From: Pseudomonas sp. 5P_3.1_Bac2
Lineage (GTDB): Bacteria; Pseudomonadota; Gammaproteobacteria; Pseudomonadales; Pseudomonadaceae
Direction of reading: 5' to 3'
DNA length: 64,000 nucleotides
NCBI RefSeq assembly: GCF_025465995.1
Contig: NZ_JANLNY010000004.1
Coordinates: forward strand, 558,001-622,000
Positions 54,957 through 62,265 of this stretch are shown here, piece after piece; the stretch's first letter is position 1; each line of letters starts with the position of its first letter. Below the pieces are notes generated by a model. The model ran no database searches. It worked only from the letters and a program-made list of their open reading frames with translations, and was not told the origin of the DNA. The translations under genes and the position numbers were made by a program.

Positions 54957-54988
54957 AGAAGGCGCATCTTGTGATGCGCCTTTCTTCT
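54957..54988 (+). terminator. Terminator of hupB
   Basis: AGAAGGCGCATC-TTGT-GATGCGCCTTTCTTCT: strong stem with T-rich tail, about 130 bases after the hupB stop. Confidence 0.85.
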
Positions 54989-55044
54989 ATCCGGACTTTA
55001 CCCACACTGCGCGGCTGAGATTTTACGGTCGTTCTGGGGGACGC

Positions 55045-56922
55045 ATGCTGCAGAACATTAGGGACAATTCACAGGGGTGGATTGCCAAAACCATCATCGG
55101 CATCATCGTCGCGCTGCTTGCGCTGACAGGCGTTGATGCGCTGTTTACCACTACCGGCAATAGTCAGAATGCTGCTGAGGTTAACGGCGAAAAAATCAGC
55201 TCGGCGGATCTCAGCCAAGCTGTGGAAATGCAACGTCGGCAACTGTTGCAGCAATTAGGTCGTGATTTTGATGCATCGCAGCTGGATGAAAAGCTGCTGC
55301 GTGACTCCGCTCTGAACGGCCTGATCGAACGTACGCTGCTGCTCAGTAGCGCTAAAGATTCTAAGTTCTCGTTCTCTCAGCAGGCGTTGGACCAAGTCAT
55401 CCTTAATACGCCGGAATTTCTCGTTGACGGAAAATTTAGCCCTGAGCGTTTCGATCAGGTGATCCGTCAGCTGGGCTACAGCCGTATGCAATTCCGCCAG
55501 ATGCTTGAGCAGGAAATGCTGATTGGCCAACTGCGCGCCGGTATCGGCAACAGCGGTTTCGTCACTGATGCTCAGGTGCAGGCTTTTGCCGCGCTGGAGA
55601 AACAAACCCGCGACTTCGCCAGCCTGACTATTGCCGCTGACGCGAAAGCGGTGCAGCTCAGCGATGATGACGTCAAAGCTTACTACGATGCCCAAGCCAG
55701 TCAGTTTATGAGCCCTGAGCAAGTGGTGTTGGAGTACGTGGAGCTGAGCAAGGACTCGTTCTTTGATCAGGTCAAAATAACGGATGAAGCCCTGCAGAAC
55801 GCTTATCAAAGCGAAATCGCCGCTCTGTCCGAACAACGTCGCGCTGCGCACATCCTGATTGAAGTTAACGACAAGCTTAACGACGAACAGGCCAAGGCCA
55901 AGTTGCTGGAAGTGCAAAAGCGTCTTGAGCAAGGTGAAGACTTCGCCAAACTGGCTAAAGAGTTCTCCGATGACGCCGGCTCTAAAGCTGAAGGTGGCGA
56001 CCTCGGTTTTGCCAGTCGTGGCGTGTATGACCCAGCCTTCGAAGATGCTCTGTACGCGTTGGACAAAAACGCCGTATCGGCGCCAGTGCGCAGCCAGTTT
56101 GGCTGGCACTTGATCAAGCTGCTGGACGTCCAGGCCCCGGAAATTCCGACCTTGGCCAGCCTGAAAGACAAGCTTGAGCGCGACCTGAAGACCCGTGAGG
56201 TTGAGCAGCGCTTTGTGGATGTGTCGAAGAACCTGGAAGATGCCGCTTTTGAAGCTTCTGACCTGAGCCAGCCGGCGCAGGAATTGGGCCTCAAGGTGCA
56301 GACCTCCGAGCCATTCGGGCGCCAAGGCGGTGCTACTGGCATCACGGCTAATCGCCAAGTGATTCAGGCTGCTTTTAGTCCTGAAGTGCTGGAAGACGGC
56401 AGCAACAGTGGCGTGATTGAGCTGGATCCGAACACCGTAGCCGTGGTTCGGGTGAAAGAGCACAACAAGCCTGAGCAACTCAAACTTGAGCAAGTTGCTG
56501 ATAGCATCCGTGCGCAACTGACTAAAGTGCGTGCCAGTGAAGCGGCCAAAGCCAAGGGGGAGGCGCAACTGGCAGCCCTGCGCGAAGGCAAGACCCCAGT
56601 TGAGCAAGCCAAGGCTGAGCAAACCTGGAAGGTCGTCGAAGCGGCTACCCGTAGCCAAGAGGGCGTCGAGCCGGTGATCCTGCAGGCGCTGTTCCGCATG
56701 GCTAAGCCTGAGGCGGCGAATAAGCCGACTTTCACCGGCATCAGCCTGGCCAACGGTGACTACGTGCTGCTGCGCCTCAATGGCGTGAGCCAGCCGCAGC
56801 AAGCCCTGTCGGATGAAGACAAGGCCATGTATGCGCGTTTCCTGGGGTCCCGTGCAGGTCAGCAAGACTTCGCGGCATTCCGTAAGCAGCTGGAAGTAGG
56901 TGCGGATATCGAGCGCTTCTAA
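55045..56922 (+). CDS. ppiD: Membrane-anchored periplasmic chaperone/PPIase PpiD
   Basis: 625 residues; GGGGGA precedes ATG 55045. A single N-terminal membrane helix (about 13-35, IAKTIIGIIVALLALTGVDALF) anchors a SurA-like periplasmic chain. The parvulin domain (about 265-360) shows RRAAHILIEVND, FAKLAKEFSDDAGSKAEGGDLGFASRGVYDPAFEDALYAL and SQFGWHLIKLLD. It assists outer-membrane protein folding next to the Sec translocon. The hupB-ppiD order is conserved in gamma-proteobacteria. Confidence 0.96.
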   Translation: MLQNIRDNSQGWIAKTIIGIIVALLALTGVDALFTTTGNSQNAAEVNGEKISSADLSQAVEMQRRQLLQQLGRDFDASQLDEKLLRDSALNGLIERTLLLSSAKDSKFSFSQQALDQVILNTPEFLVDGKFSPERFDQVIRQLGYSRMQFRQMLEQEMLIGQLRAGIGNSGFVTDAQVQAFAALEKQTRDFASLTIAADAKAVQLSDDDVKAYYDAQASQFMSPEQVVLEYVELSKDSFFDQVKITDEALQNAYQSEIAALSEQRRAAHILIEVNDKLNDEQAKAKLLEVQKRLEQGEDFAKLAKEFSDDAGSKAEGGDLGFASRGVYDPAFEDALYALDKNAVSAPVRSQFGWHLIKLLDVQAPEIPTLASLKDKLERDLKTREVEQRFVDVSKNLEDAAFEASDLSQPAQELGLKVQTSEPFGRQGGATGITANRQVIQAAFSPEVLEDGSNSGVIELDPNTVAVVRVKEHNKPEQLKLEQVADSIRAQLTKVRASEAAKAKGEAQLAALREGKTPVEQAKAEQTWKVVEAATRSQEGVEPVILQALFRMAKPEAANKPTFTGISLANGDYVLLRLNGVSQPQQALSDEDKAMYARFLGSRAGQQDFAAFRKQLEVGADIERF

Positions 56923-57246
56923 GGCAGCCGCTAATCTAGCTTGAACGCGCTGCCGCGTTCGAGCTAGAGCGAGGTTACGCAAAACGCCCGGTGCTCTGCA
57001 TCGGGCGTTTTTATTTTCAGGTCCTCGGAGGCGTCACTCGTGGCCTGTAATCTACTTCTGGTGGAGATTAAAAATGGGGCGATTACCGAGTCGCTCATGC
57101 TGGGTTTGATCACGTTTGCCAGTGTGCCCAGGATCAGCGAAATAATTTTTTTCATCCGAGCTCGACTTCGCATTTTTTCGCTAGAATGGCTCGGGTTTTT
57201 GTTTGAATGGGGCAGTTTTTCAGGTAACCATTTTAAGAGTACAAGA
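56923..57246. other. 324-base junction between core genes and the surface-sugar cluster
   Basis: It contains the ppiD terminator (56981-57015). Beyond that base composition turns AT-richer. TAGAAT at 57182-57187 could be a -10 for the cluster, but no good -35 is seen. Frames open through this region in both directions, but none has a ribosome site or recognisable protein. Confidence 0.5.
56981..57015 (+). terminator. Terminator of ppiD
   Basis: AAAACGCCCG-GTGCTCTGCAT-CGGGCGTTTTT, 58 bases after the ppiD stop. Confidence 0.88.
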
Positions 57247-58272
57247 ATGTCCTCCCTTCCCTGTTTTTTGTCTGTCGTATTTGTGGTGCGAAACCAGTCA
57301 GCAAGTATTGAAAACATTCTTTCTGATGCGGCAGCTGTCATTGCGAACATCGTCAGTGATTATGAACTGATCGTGGTGGATAACGCCTCGGATGACGACA
57401 GCATTTTAGTGTTGAAGCGGCTGACCGCTGAAAACGGATTGGCCAATTTACAAGTGTATGCACTGACCAAAGAGGTGGATGCTGATACCGCCTCGTGGGT
57501 TGGGCTGGAGAATGCGCTTGGTGATTTCGTTGTCGTTGTCGATCCGTTGGCTGATGACATTAGCTTTGTCCCCAAGATGCTCGATCAAGCGCTCAGTGGT
57601 GCTGATGTGGTGTTTGCTAATAATGCGCAAAAGCCCGTGCAGAGCCTTGCTTATCGTGGGGCTAATGTCGTTTTTCATGGCATCTACAATCGCTTCAATG
57701 GTGTCCATTTGGCCAAGGAAGCGCCGCAATACCGCATTCTAAGCAAGCGGGTGATTAATTTCATATTGCAGCACCCTCAACCAGCGATGACCTATAGGCA
57801 CCTTCCTGCAACGGGTGGATTTGCGCGTGCGTACCTTAACTACAGCTCCGCGCCGCTGACATCTCGGCCCAAGCGATTGGGCGATAGCATCGACCGAGGC
57901 ATGCGCTTGCTAGTCTCGACCACGCGTGCGCCGATGCGTTTGGTTACCTCGCTCTCCCTGTTTGGTGCTGTTGCCAACCTGGTGTACTGCATTTATGTCC
58001 TCGCGATTGGCCTTTTAGAAACCGATGTTGCGCCGGGTTGGATCAGCCTTTCGCTGCAACAGTCGGGCATGTTCTTTCTGATCTCGCTCGTTCTGCTGGT
58101 CTTAGGTGAATACATTCTAAATATGGCCAGCCTGTCGAATGAGGGCCCGCTTTATCATGTAGGCCAGGAGTTCACCAGTGCCCGCATGACCCGGCTTGAA
58201 AAACTGAACATCGAAGAGGTGGTTTCAGATTCAGCCAAGGCGAAACCCCCGACCATTGAACGTGTTTCCTGA
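57247..58272 (+). CDS. Membrane-anchored family 2 glycosyltransferase (ArnC/GtrB-like)
   Basis: 341 residues from ATG 57247 (MSSLPCFLSVVFVVRNQ). The frame opens earlier at 57040, but that text is not GT-like. The GT-A domain (about 8-230) has YELIVVDNASDDDSILVLKRL and DFVVVVDPLADD in the DxD position. Two C-terminal membrane helices follow (about 238-262 and 275-300), as in polyprenyl-phosphate sugar transferases. By analogy it would load a sugar onto a lipid carrier at the inner membrane; substrate unknown. First gene of the cluster, stop and next start overlapping by one base. The start lacks a strong ribosome site. Confidence 0.78.
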   Translation: MSSLPCFLSVVFVVRNQSASIENILSDAAAVIANIVSDYELIVVDNASDDDSILVLKRLTAENGLANLQVYALTKEVDADTASWVGLENALGDFVVVVDPLADDISFVPKMLDQALSGADVVFANNAQKPVQSLAYRGANVVFHGIYNRFNGVHLAKEAPQYRILSKRVINFILQHPQPAMTYRHLPATGGFARAYLNYSSAPLTSRPKRLGDSIDRGMRLLVSTTRAPMRLVTSLSLFGAVANLVYCIYVLAIGLLETDVAPGWISLSLQQSGMFFLISLVLLVLGEYILNMASLSNEGPLYHVGQEFTSARMTRLEKLNIEEVVSDSAKAKPPTIERVS

Positions 58273-59420
58273 TGTCGTGTCTCGATCCAAGCCGACCCAG
58301 TCAGGATGCCGTGATAATTGGAGGTGGGTTCTACGGCGCAGCTATCGCTACGTATCTGGTCAAGCAACGTGGTATTAAGCGCATCCTGTTGATTGAACGT
58401 GAGCCAGCGTTGCTGATGCGTGCCTCTTACAACAATCAGGCGCGCGTGCATAACGGCTATCACTACCCACGTAGTTTCACGACCGCTTATCGAAGCCGGG
58501 TAAACCTACCAAGATTTGTACGGGATTGGCCGCTCGCGGTGAAGCAAGACTTCACCAAGCTATACGCTATCGCCCGACGAAACTCGAAAGTCACGGCCAA
58601 GCAATTTGAACGCTTTTGTCGGGAAATTGGGGCGGAGATTAAGCCGGCAGATCCCGTCTTGCGGGCCTTATTTGAACCCCGCTTGATCGAAGATGTGTAT
58701 CTAGTTAAAGAATATGCGTTCGACACCACTCAGCTCGCGAACTGGGTAGTGCGCGAGCTGGAGGAAAACGGTGTGCAGATCCACTACGACACACGGGTGA
58801 CTGCGATCTCGAAAGGAACACGGGGGCCGTTGCAGGTTGTAGCCGAGAAGAAGGGGGGGGGGCAGGAGGTAATCACCTGTCGCTATGTATTCAACTGCAC
58901 CTATAGCGGCCTCAATCAGTTCAAAGGTGATTTCCCCGGTGTCAGTACCGGCCTCAAGCAAGAAATCACGGAAATGGCCCTGATGCAGATGCCCCCATCA
59001 CTCAATGATTTGGGCATCACTGTGATGGATGGTCCGTTCTTCTCGATGATGCCTTTTCCGGCGCGCGGAATGCATACCTTGTCCCATGTTCGCTATACAC
59101 CGCACATGCACTGGAATGACCAGCCAGAGGTTGACCCTTACGAAAAACTGCTCTGTTACGCACGCGACACCCGCGTGGATCGGATGGTCAGAGACGTCGG
59201 ACGGTATATTCCTGAAGTATTGAAAGCCAAGCACATAGACTCGTTGTTCGAGATTAAAACAGTTTTGATGAAGAACGAGGGCGATGACGGAAGGCCAATC
59301 CTTTTTGAGAAGCATGCAGAGTTGCCAGGTTGTTATTCGGTGCTTGGCGGTAAAATTGACAATATTTATGACGTTCTTGAAAAGCTTGAAGCTGAGAACA
59401 TTATCGGCATTGATGATTAA
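58272..59420 (+). CDS. FAD-dependent oxidoreductase (DAO-type) with an internal G10 tract
   Basis: 382 residues. The Rossmann motif DAVIIGGGFYGAAIATYLV (GGGFYG at 17-22) and an acidic strand end (LIEREPALL) show FAD binding. NNQARVHNGYHYPRS is a DAO-like substrate or FAD region, and VLGGKIDNIYDVLE closes the fold. Ten consecutive G (58853-58862) encode part of Lys194 and Gly195-197 in a loop. Loss of one G puts TAA at 58870; gain of one puts TAG at 58904. The reaction is unknown; sugar or amino-sugar oxidation fits the neighbours. Confidence 0.78.
   Translation: MSCLDPSRPSQDAVIIGGGFYGAAIATYLVKQRGIKRILLIEREPALLMRASYNNQARVHNGYHYPRSFTTAYRSRVNLPRFVRDWPLAVKQDFTKLYAIARRNSKVTAKQFERFCREIGAEIKPADPVLRALFEPRLIEDVYLVKEYAFDTTQLANWVVRELEENGVQIHYDTRVTAISKGTRGPLQVVAEKKGGGQEVITCRYVFNCTYSGLNQFKGDFPGVSTGLKQEITEMALMQMPPSLNDLGITVMDGPFFSMMPFPARGMHTLSHVRYTPHMHWNDQPEVDPYEKLLCYARDTRVDRMVRDVGRYIPEVLKAKHIDSLFEIKTVLMKNEGDDGRPILFEKHAELPGCYSVLGGKIDNIYDVLEKLEAENIIGIDD
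58853..58862 (+). repeat. Homopolymeric G10 tract
   Basis: Ten G in a row inside the FAD oxidoreductase frame. Tracts of this length are slippage-prone in vivo and are also a frequent sequencing-error site. Confidence 0.9.
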
Positions 59421-59445
59421 GAAAAATCTAAATTTGGAGCGGTGA

Positions 59446-60240
59446 ATGTTTAGTTCGCTTATTGGATATTCAGGCTACGTGGGCGGCACCCTTCTTAAAC
59501 AGGAAAAATTCACATCGCTTTATCGCTCAACCAATATTGGTGATATCGATGATCAATCATTTGACACGGTAGTGTGCGCGGGTGCTCCGGCGCAGAAATG
59601 GATCGCCAACCGGGAGCCAGAAGCGGATCGGCAAAAAATTGAGAAACTTATCGCACACCTCAAAACTATCCAGTGCAAAACCTTTATTTTGATCAGTACT
59701 GTTGATGTGTTTAAGAGTCCCATAGGCGTTGACGAGGACACCCCTGTCGATGAGTCGGGCCTGCATGCCTACGGTCTGCATCGTCGATTGCTGGAGACAT
59801 TCATCGAAGAGCATTTCCCGAACCATCTGATTGTTCGTCTGCCAGGGCTGGTTGGCCCAGGTCTGCGCAAGAACGTCATCTTCGATTTTCTTAATGACAA
59901 TAACCTACAGGCAATTGATAGTCGGGGTGTGTTCCAGTTCTACCCGATGGTTAACCTTTGGTATGACATTCAAACGGCACTCAAGGCCGGTTTGAAATTG
60001 GTTCACCTCACGGCAGAGCCCGTTAGTGTAGAGAACATTTCCCTACAGGGGTTCGGTAAATCCTTCACCAATGCCTTGGCAAACCCCGCTGCGAGCTATG
60101 ACCTACGGACCAAGCACGCGCAAGTATTTGGTACGGCGGGCGGCTATCAATACAGCGCCCGCGAAACAATTCTGGCGGTCAGGGCCTACGCGCAGTCCGA
60201 GCCGCTGACGATTAAAGGCGATACGGGGATGAGCGCATGA
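59446..60240 (+). CDS. Short NAD(P)-dependent epimerase/reductase-like protein
   Basis: 264 residues from ATG 59446 (GGAG at 59436-59439). The extended-SDR Rossmann motif is at the very N-terminus, GYSGYVGG (7-14). Then ISTVDVF at about 84-90 (Ser/Thr of the catalytic set), HAYGLHRRLLE and IVRLPGLVGPGLRKN. The usual YxxxK reads YGLHR here, so the catalytic Lys is replaced by Arg. It is shorter than typical 300-330-residue epimerases and lacks part of the C-terminal substrate domain. Probably modifies a sugar or nucleotide sugar with the flanking genes. Overlaps the next gene by four bases. Confidence 0.72.
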   Translation: MFSSLIGYSGYVGGTLLKQEKFTSLYRSTNIGDIDDQSFDTVVCAGAPAQKWIANREPEADRQKIEKLIAHLKTIQCKTFILISTVDVFKSPIGVDEDTPVDESGLHAYGLHRRLLETFIEEHFPNHLIVRLPGLVGPGLRKNVIFDFLNDNNLQAIDSRGVFQFYPMVNLWYDIQTALKAGLKLVHLTAEPVSVENISLQGFGKSFTNALANPAASYDLRTKHAQVFGTAGGYQYSARETILAVRAYAQSEPLTIKGDTGMSA

Positions 60241-61064
60241 GGTTGGCGATTTCCAATATCGCGTGGGACACCACCGAAGATGAAGCGGTCGCTGCGCTGC
60301 TTCAGCGGTTTGCGGTTGATGCTATAGATATCGCACCAGGCAAGTATTTTCCAGAGCCAGCCAAAGCTACGAATGGTGATATTACGCAAGTCAAAGACTG
60401 GTGGGCTGAGCGCGGGATCGAGATCACCGGCATGCAGGCGCTGTTGTTTGGCACCACGGGACTAAATGTCTTTGGTTCTATTGAAAGCCAGGCAGCCCTG
60501 CTAACGCATTTGGCGGCGATATGCCGTATCGGCGCAGGCCTGGGGGCGACTCGGGTGGTCTTTGGCTCACCTAAGAATCGTGATCGCAGTGGGTTGAGTG
60601 ATTCAAGGGCTTTGGACATGGCGATTTCTTTTTTCCGGCAGTTAGGAGATATCGCTCAGGCTTGTGGGGTCATTATCTGTCTTGAGCCTAATCCAGCCTG
60701 TTATGGCGCCAACTTTATGACCACCAACGCGGAAACCGCCGACGTGGTGAAGCGCGTTGCGCATATGTCCATCCGGATGCAGCTTGACACTGGCGCGCTC
60801 ACTATTAACGGCGAGAATCCTTTGGTGGTCTTAAACGACTGTGCCCCACTGATCGGGCATGTACACGCCAGCGAACCTGACCTGCTGCCTTTGGGGGATG
60901 GTGGAACTGAGCATGGACAAATGGCTGCCGCCCTGAGGCAGTACCTGCCTATGCATGTGGTCACCATCGAGATGGTGGCTACTAAGGATGAGTCGCATGT
61001 TGTGTCGATTGAACGAGCCCTTCAGGTGGCGACGCAGCATTACCGCTTGGCTGGCGTGAGGTGA
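60237..61064 (+). CDS. TIM-barrel sugar isomerase/epimerase (xylose-isomerase-like)
   Basis: 275 residues, start overlapping the previous stop (ATGA). The AP-endonuclease-2/xylose-isomerase-like fold is indicated by metal-ligand positions on successive strands: Glu150 (IICLEPNP), Asp184 (MQLDTGAL), His210 (GHVHASEP) and Glu245 (VTIEMVA). This Glu-Asp-His-Glu set is the divalent-metal centre of sugar isomerases and inosose enzymes. A free or phosphorylated sugar substrate is likely but not identifiable. It is followed four bases later by a small transporter gene. Confidence 0.8.
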   Translation: MRLAISNIAWDTTEDEAVAALLQRFAVDAIDIAPGKYFPEPAKATNGDITQVKDWWAERGIEITGMQALLFGTTGLNVFGSIESQAALLTHLAAICRIGAGLGATRVVFGSPKNRDRSGLSDSRALDMAISFFRQLGDIAQACGVIICLEPNPACYGANFMTTNAETADVVKRVAHMSIRMQLDTGALTINGENPLVVLNDCAPLIGHVHASEPDLLPLGDGGTEHGQMAAALRQYLPMHVVTIEMVATKDESHVVSIERALQVATQHYRLAGVR

Positions 61065-61068
61065 CCGC

Positions 61069-61431
61069 ATGAGCATGAAATGGCTAATCCTCATTCTCGG
61101 CATTCTCTCCAATGCATCCGCCAGTGTACTGGTGAAGTTGGCCATGCTGCCCCCGCGCAAGTTTCCCTCCCTCAGCGACCCCATAGGTGCAGTGAGTAAC
61201 TGGCCATTTTGGCTGGGACTTGGGTTATATGGCGCGGCATTTGTGCTCTATGCTGCTGCGTTGGCGCGTCTCCCGCTGAATGTGGCACACCCGGTTTTGA
61301 CCGCCGGAGCGGTGGCGACTGTCGCTCTGTTTTCGGTCGTGTTTTTTCGTGAATCCTTCCACTGGACTACAGGGGCAGGGATCGTACTGGTAATCGCTGG
61401 CGTAGGGCTGATTACAGCTCGCGTTGCTTGA
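61069..61431 (+). CDS. Small four-helix SMR/ArnE-like transporter (putative lipid-linked sugar flippase)
   Basis: 120 residues with four hydrophobic segments: KWLILILGILSNASASVLVKLA, WPFWLGLGLYGAAFVLYAAAL, VAHPVLTAGAVATVALFSVVFF and TGAGIVLVIAGVGLI. The pattern and length match the EmrE-like ArnE/ArnF proteins that flip undecaprenyl-phosphate-aminoarabinose, and half-size EamA units. GAGGTGA just upstream overlaps the end of the isomerase gene. With two GT2 enzymes nearby, flipping of a polyprenyl-phosphate sugar is the natural inference; drug efflux is the alternative. Confidence 0.75.
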   Translation: MSMKWLILILGILSNASASVLVKLAMLPPRKFPSLSDPIGAVSNWPFWLGLGLYGAAFVLYAAALARLPLNVAHPVLTAGAVATVALFSVVFFRESFHWTTGAGIVLVIAGVGLITARVA

Positions 61432-62249
61432 TGGTAAACATGATGACCTCTTCTTATATTGCTCCCACCGACCGCGAAACATGGCAAGTACCCTCCTTTG
61501 ACACTCAACTCTGGCTTGGCCGTCAGCACTCTTGGTGCGTAGTGGTTCCTGTCATCAATGAGGGGGAGCGAATTAAGAACCTGCTGGCCAGAATGGCGAC
61601 GCTCAAAATCGAAAATATTGCTGACATTATCATTGTCGATGGCGGCACTACGGACAGCTCGCTGGAGTTGCAAGCCTTGCAACGGGTCGGCGTGCGAGGG
61701 TTGCTGGTCAAAACGGGTCCCGGGAAACTCAGTGCCCAACTTCGCTGCGCTTATGCCTTTGCACTAGACCAAGGTTATGAGGGGATCGTGACCATTGATG
61801 GTAACGATAAAGATGATCCTGAGGCCATTATTCGCTTTATCGAAGCGCTCGAACAAGGTGTTGATTTTGTGCAGGCATCACGCTTTGTGGCAGGCGGAGT
61901 GGCTGAGAACACGCCTAAACTGCGAGACTTTGCGATTCGTTTTATCCATGCGCCGATGCTGAGCTTTTTCTCTGGGTTTAAGTGGACCGATACGACTCAA
62001 GGGTTTCGTGCTTATAGTCGAAGAATGTTGCTTGACTCGAAAGTCGCACCGTTCCGCGATGTATTTAAAACCTACGAACTACTTGCTTACCTTTCCTATA
62101 GAGCCCCAAGGCTGGGTTTTCGCTGTCTAGAGCTGGCAACTATACGGCGTTATCCAAAAGGAGAGGTTCCAACCAAAATTAGTAGCGTTAAGGGAAATCT
62201 GTCGGTTCTAGCAGTCTTATTGCGTGCTTGCTTAGGTCTATACAACTAA
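61431..62249 (+). CDS. DPM1-like family 2 glycosyltransferase
   Basis: 272 residues from ATG 61431, which overlaps the previous TGA by one base; ATGs at 61440 and 61443 are alternatives. GT-A fold: WCVVVPVINEGERIKNLLARM, IADIIIVDGGTTDSSLE, and GIVTIDGNDKDDPEAIIRFIEAL with the acidic metal site. Then DFVQASRFVAGG and WTDTTQGFRAYSRRML, typical of dolichyl/polyprenyl-phosphate mannose synthases. No C-terminal membrane helices are visible, unlike the GT2 at 57247. Likely makes a lipid-linked sugar donor. Confidence 0.8.
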   Translation: MVNMMTSSYIAPTDRETWQVPSFDTQLWLGRQHSWCVVVPVINEGERIKNLLARMATLKIENIADIIIVDGGTTDSSLELQALQRVGVRGLLVKTGPGKLSAQLRCAYAFALDQGYEGIVTIDGNDKDDPEAIIRFIEALEQGVDFVQASRFVAGGVAENTPKLRDFAIRFIHAPMLSFFSGFKWTDTTQGFRAYSRRMLLDSKVAPFRDVFKTYELLAYLSYRAPRLGFRCLELATIRRYPKGEVPTKISSVKGNLSVLAVLLRACLGLYN

Positions 62250-62265
62250 AAGTTCTGGTGTTGAA

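Noticed and set aside
57040-57246. Upstream extension of the first glycosyltransferase from GTG 57040
   Set aside because: The added 69 residues do not resemble GT2 N-termini and begin inside the ppiD terminator region. ATG 57247 directly precedes the first GT-A beta strand.
56964-57350. A minus-strand frame containing MKKIISLILGTLANVIK, a possible small membrane peptide
   Set aside because: It runs through the ppiD terminator hairpin, overlaps the glycosyltransferase start, and has no ribosome site; the hydrophobic stretch is short.
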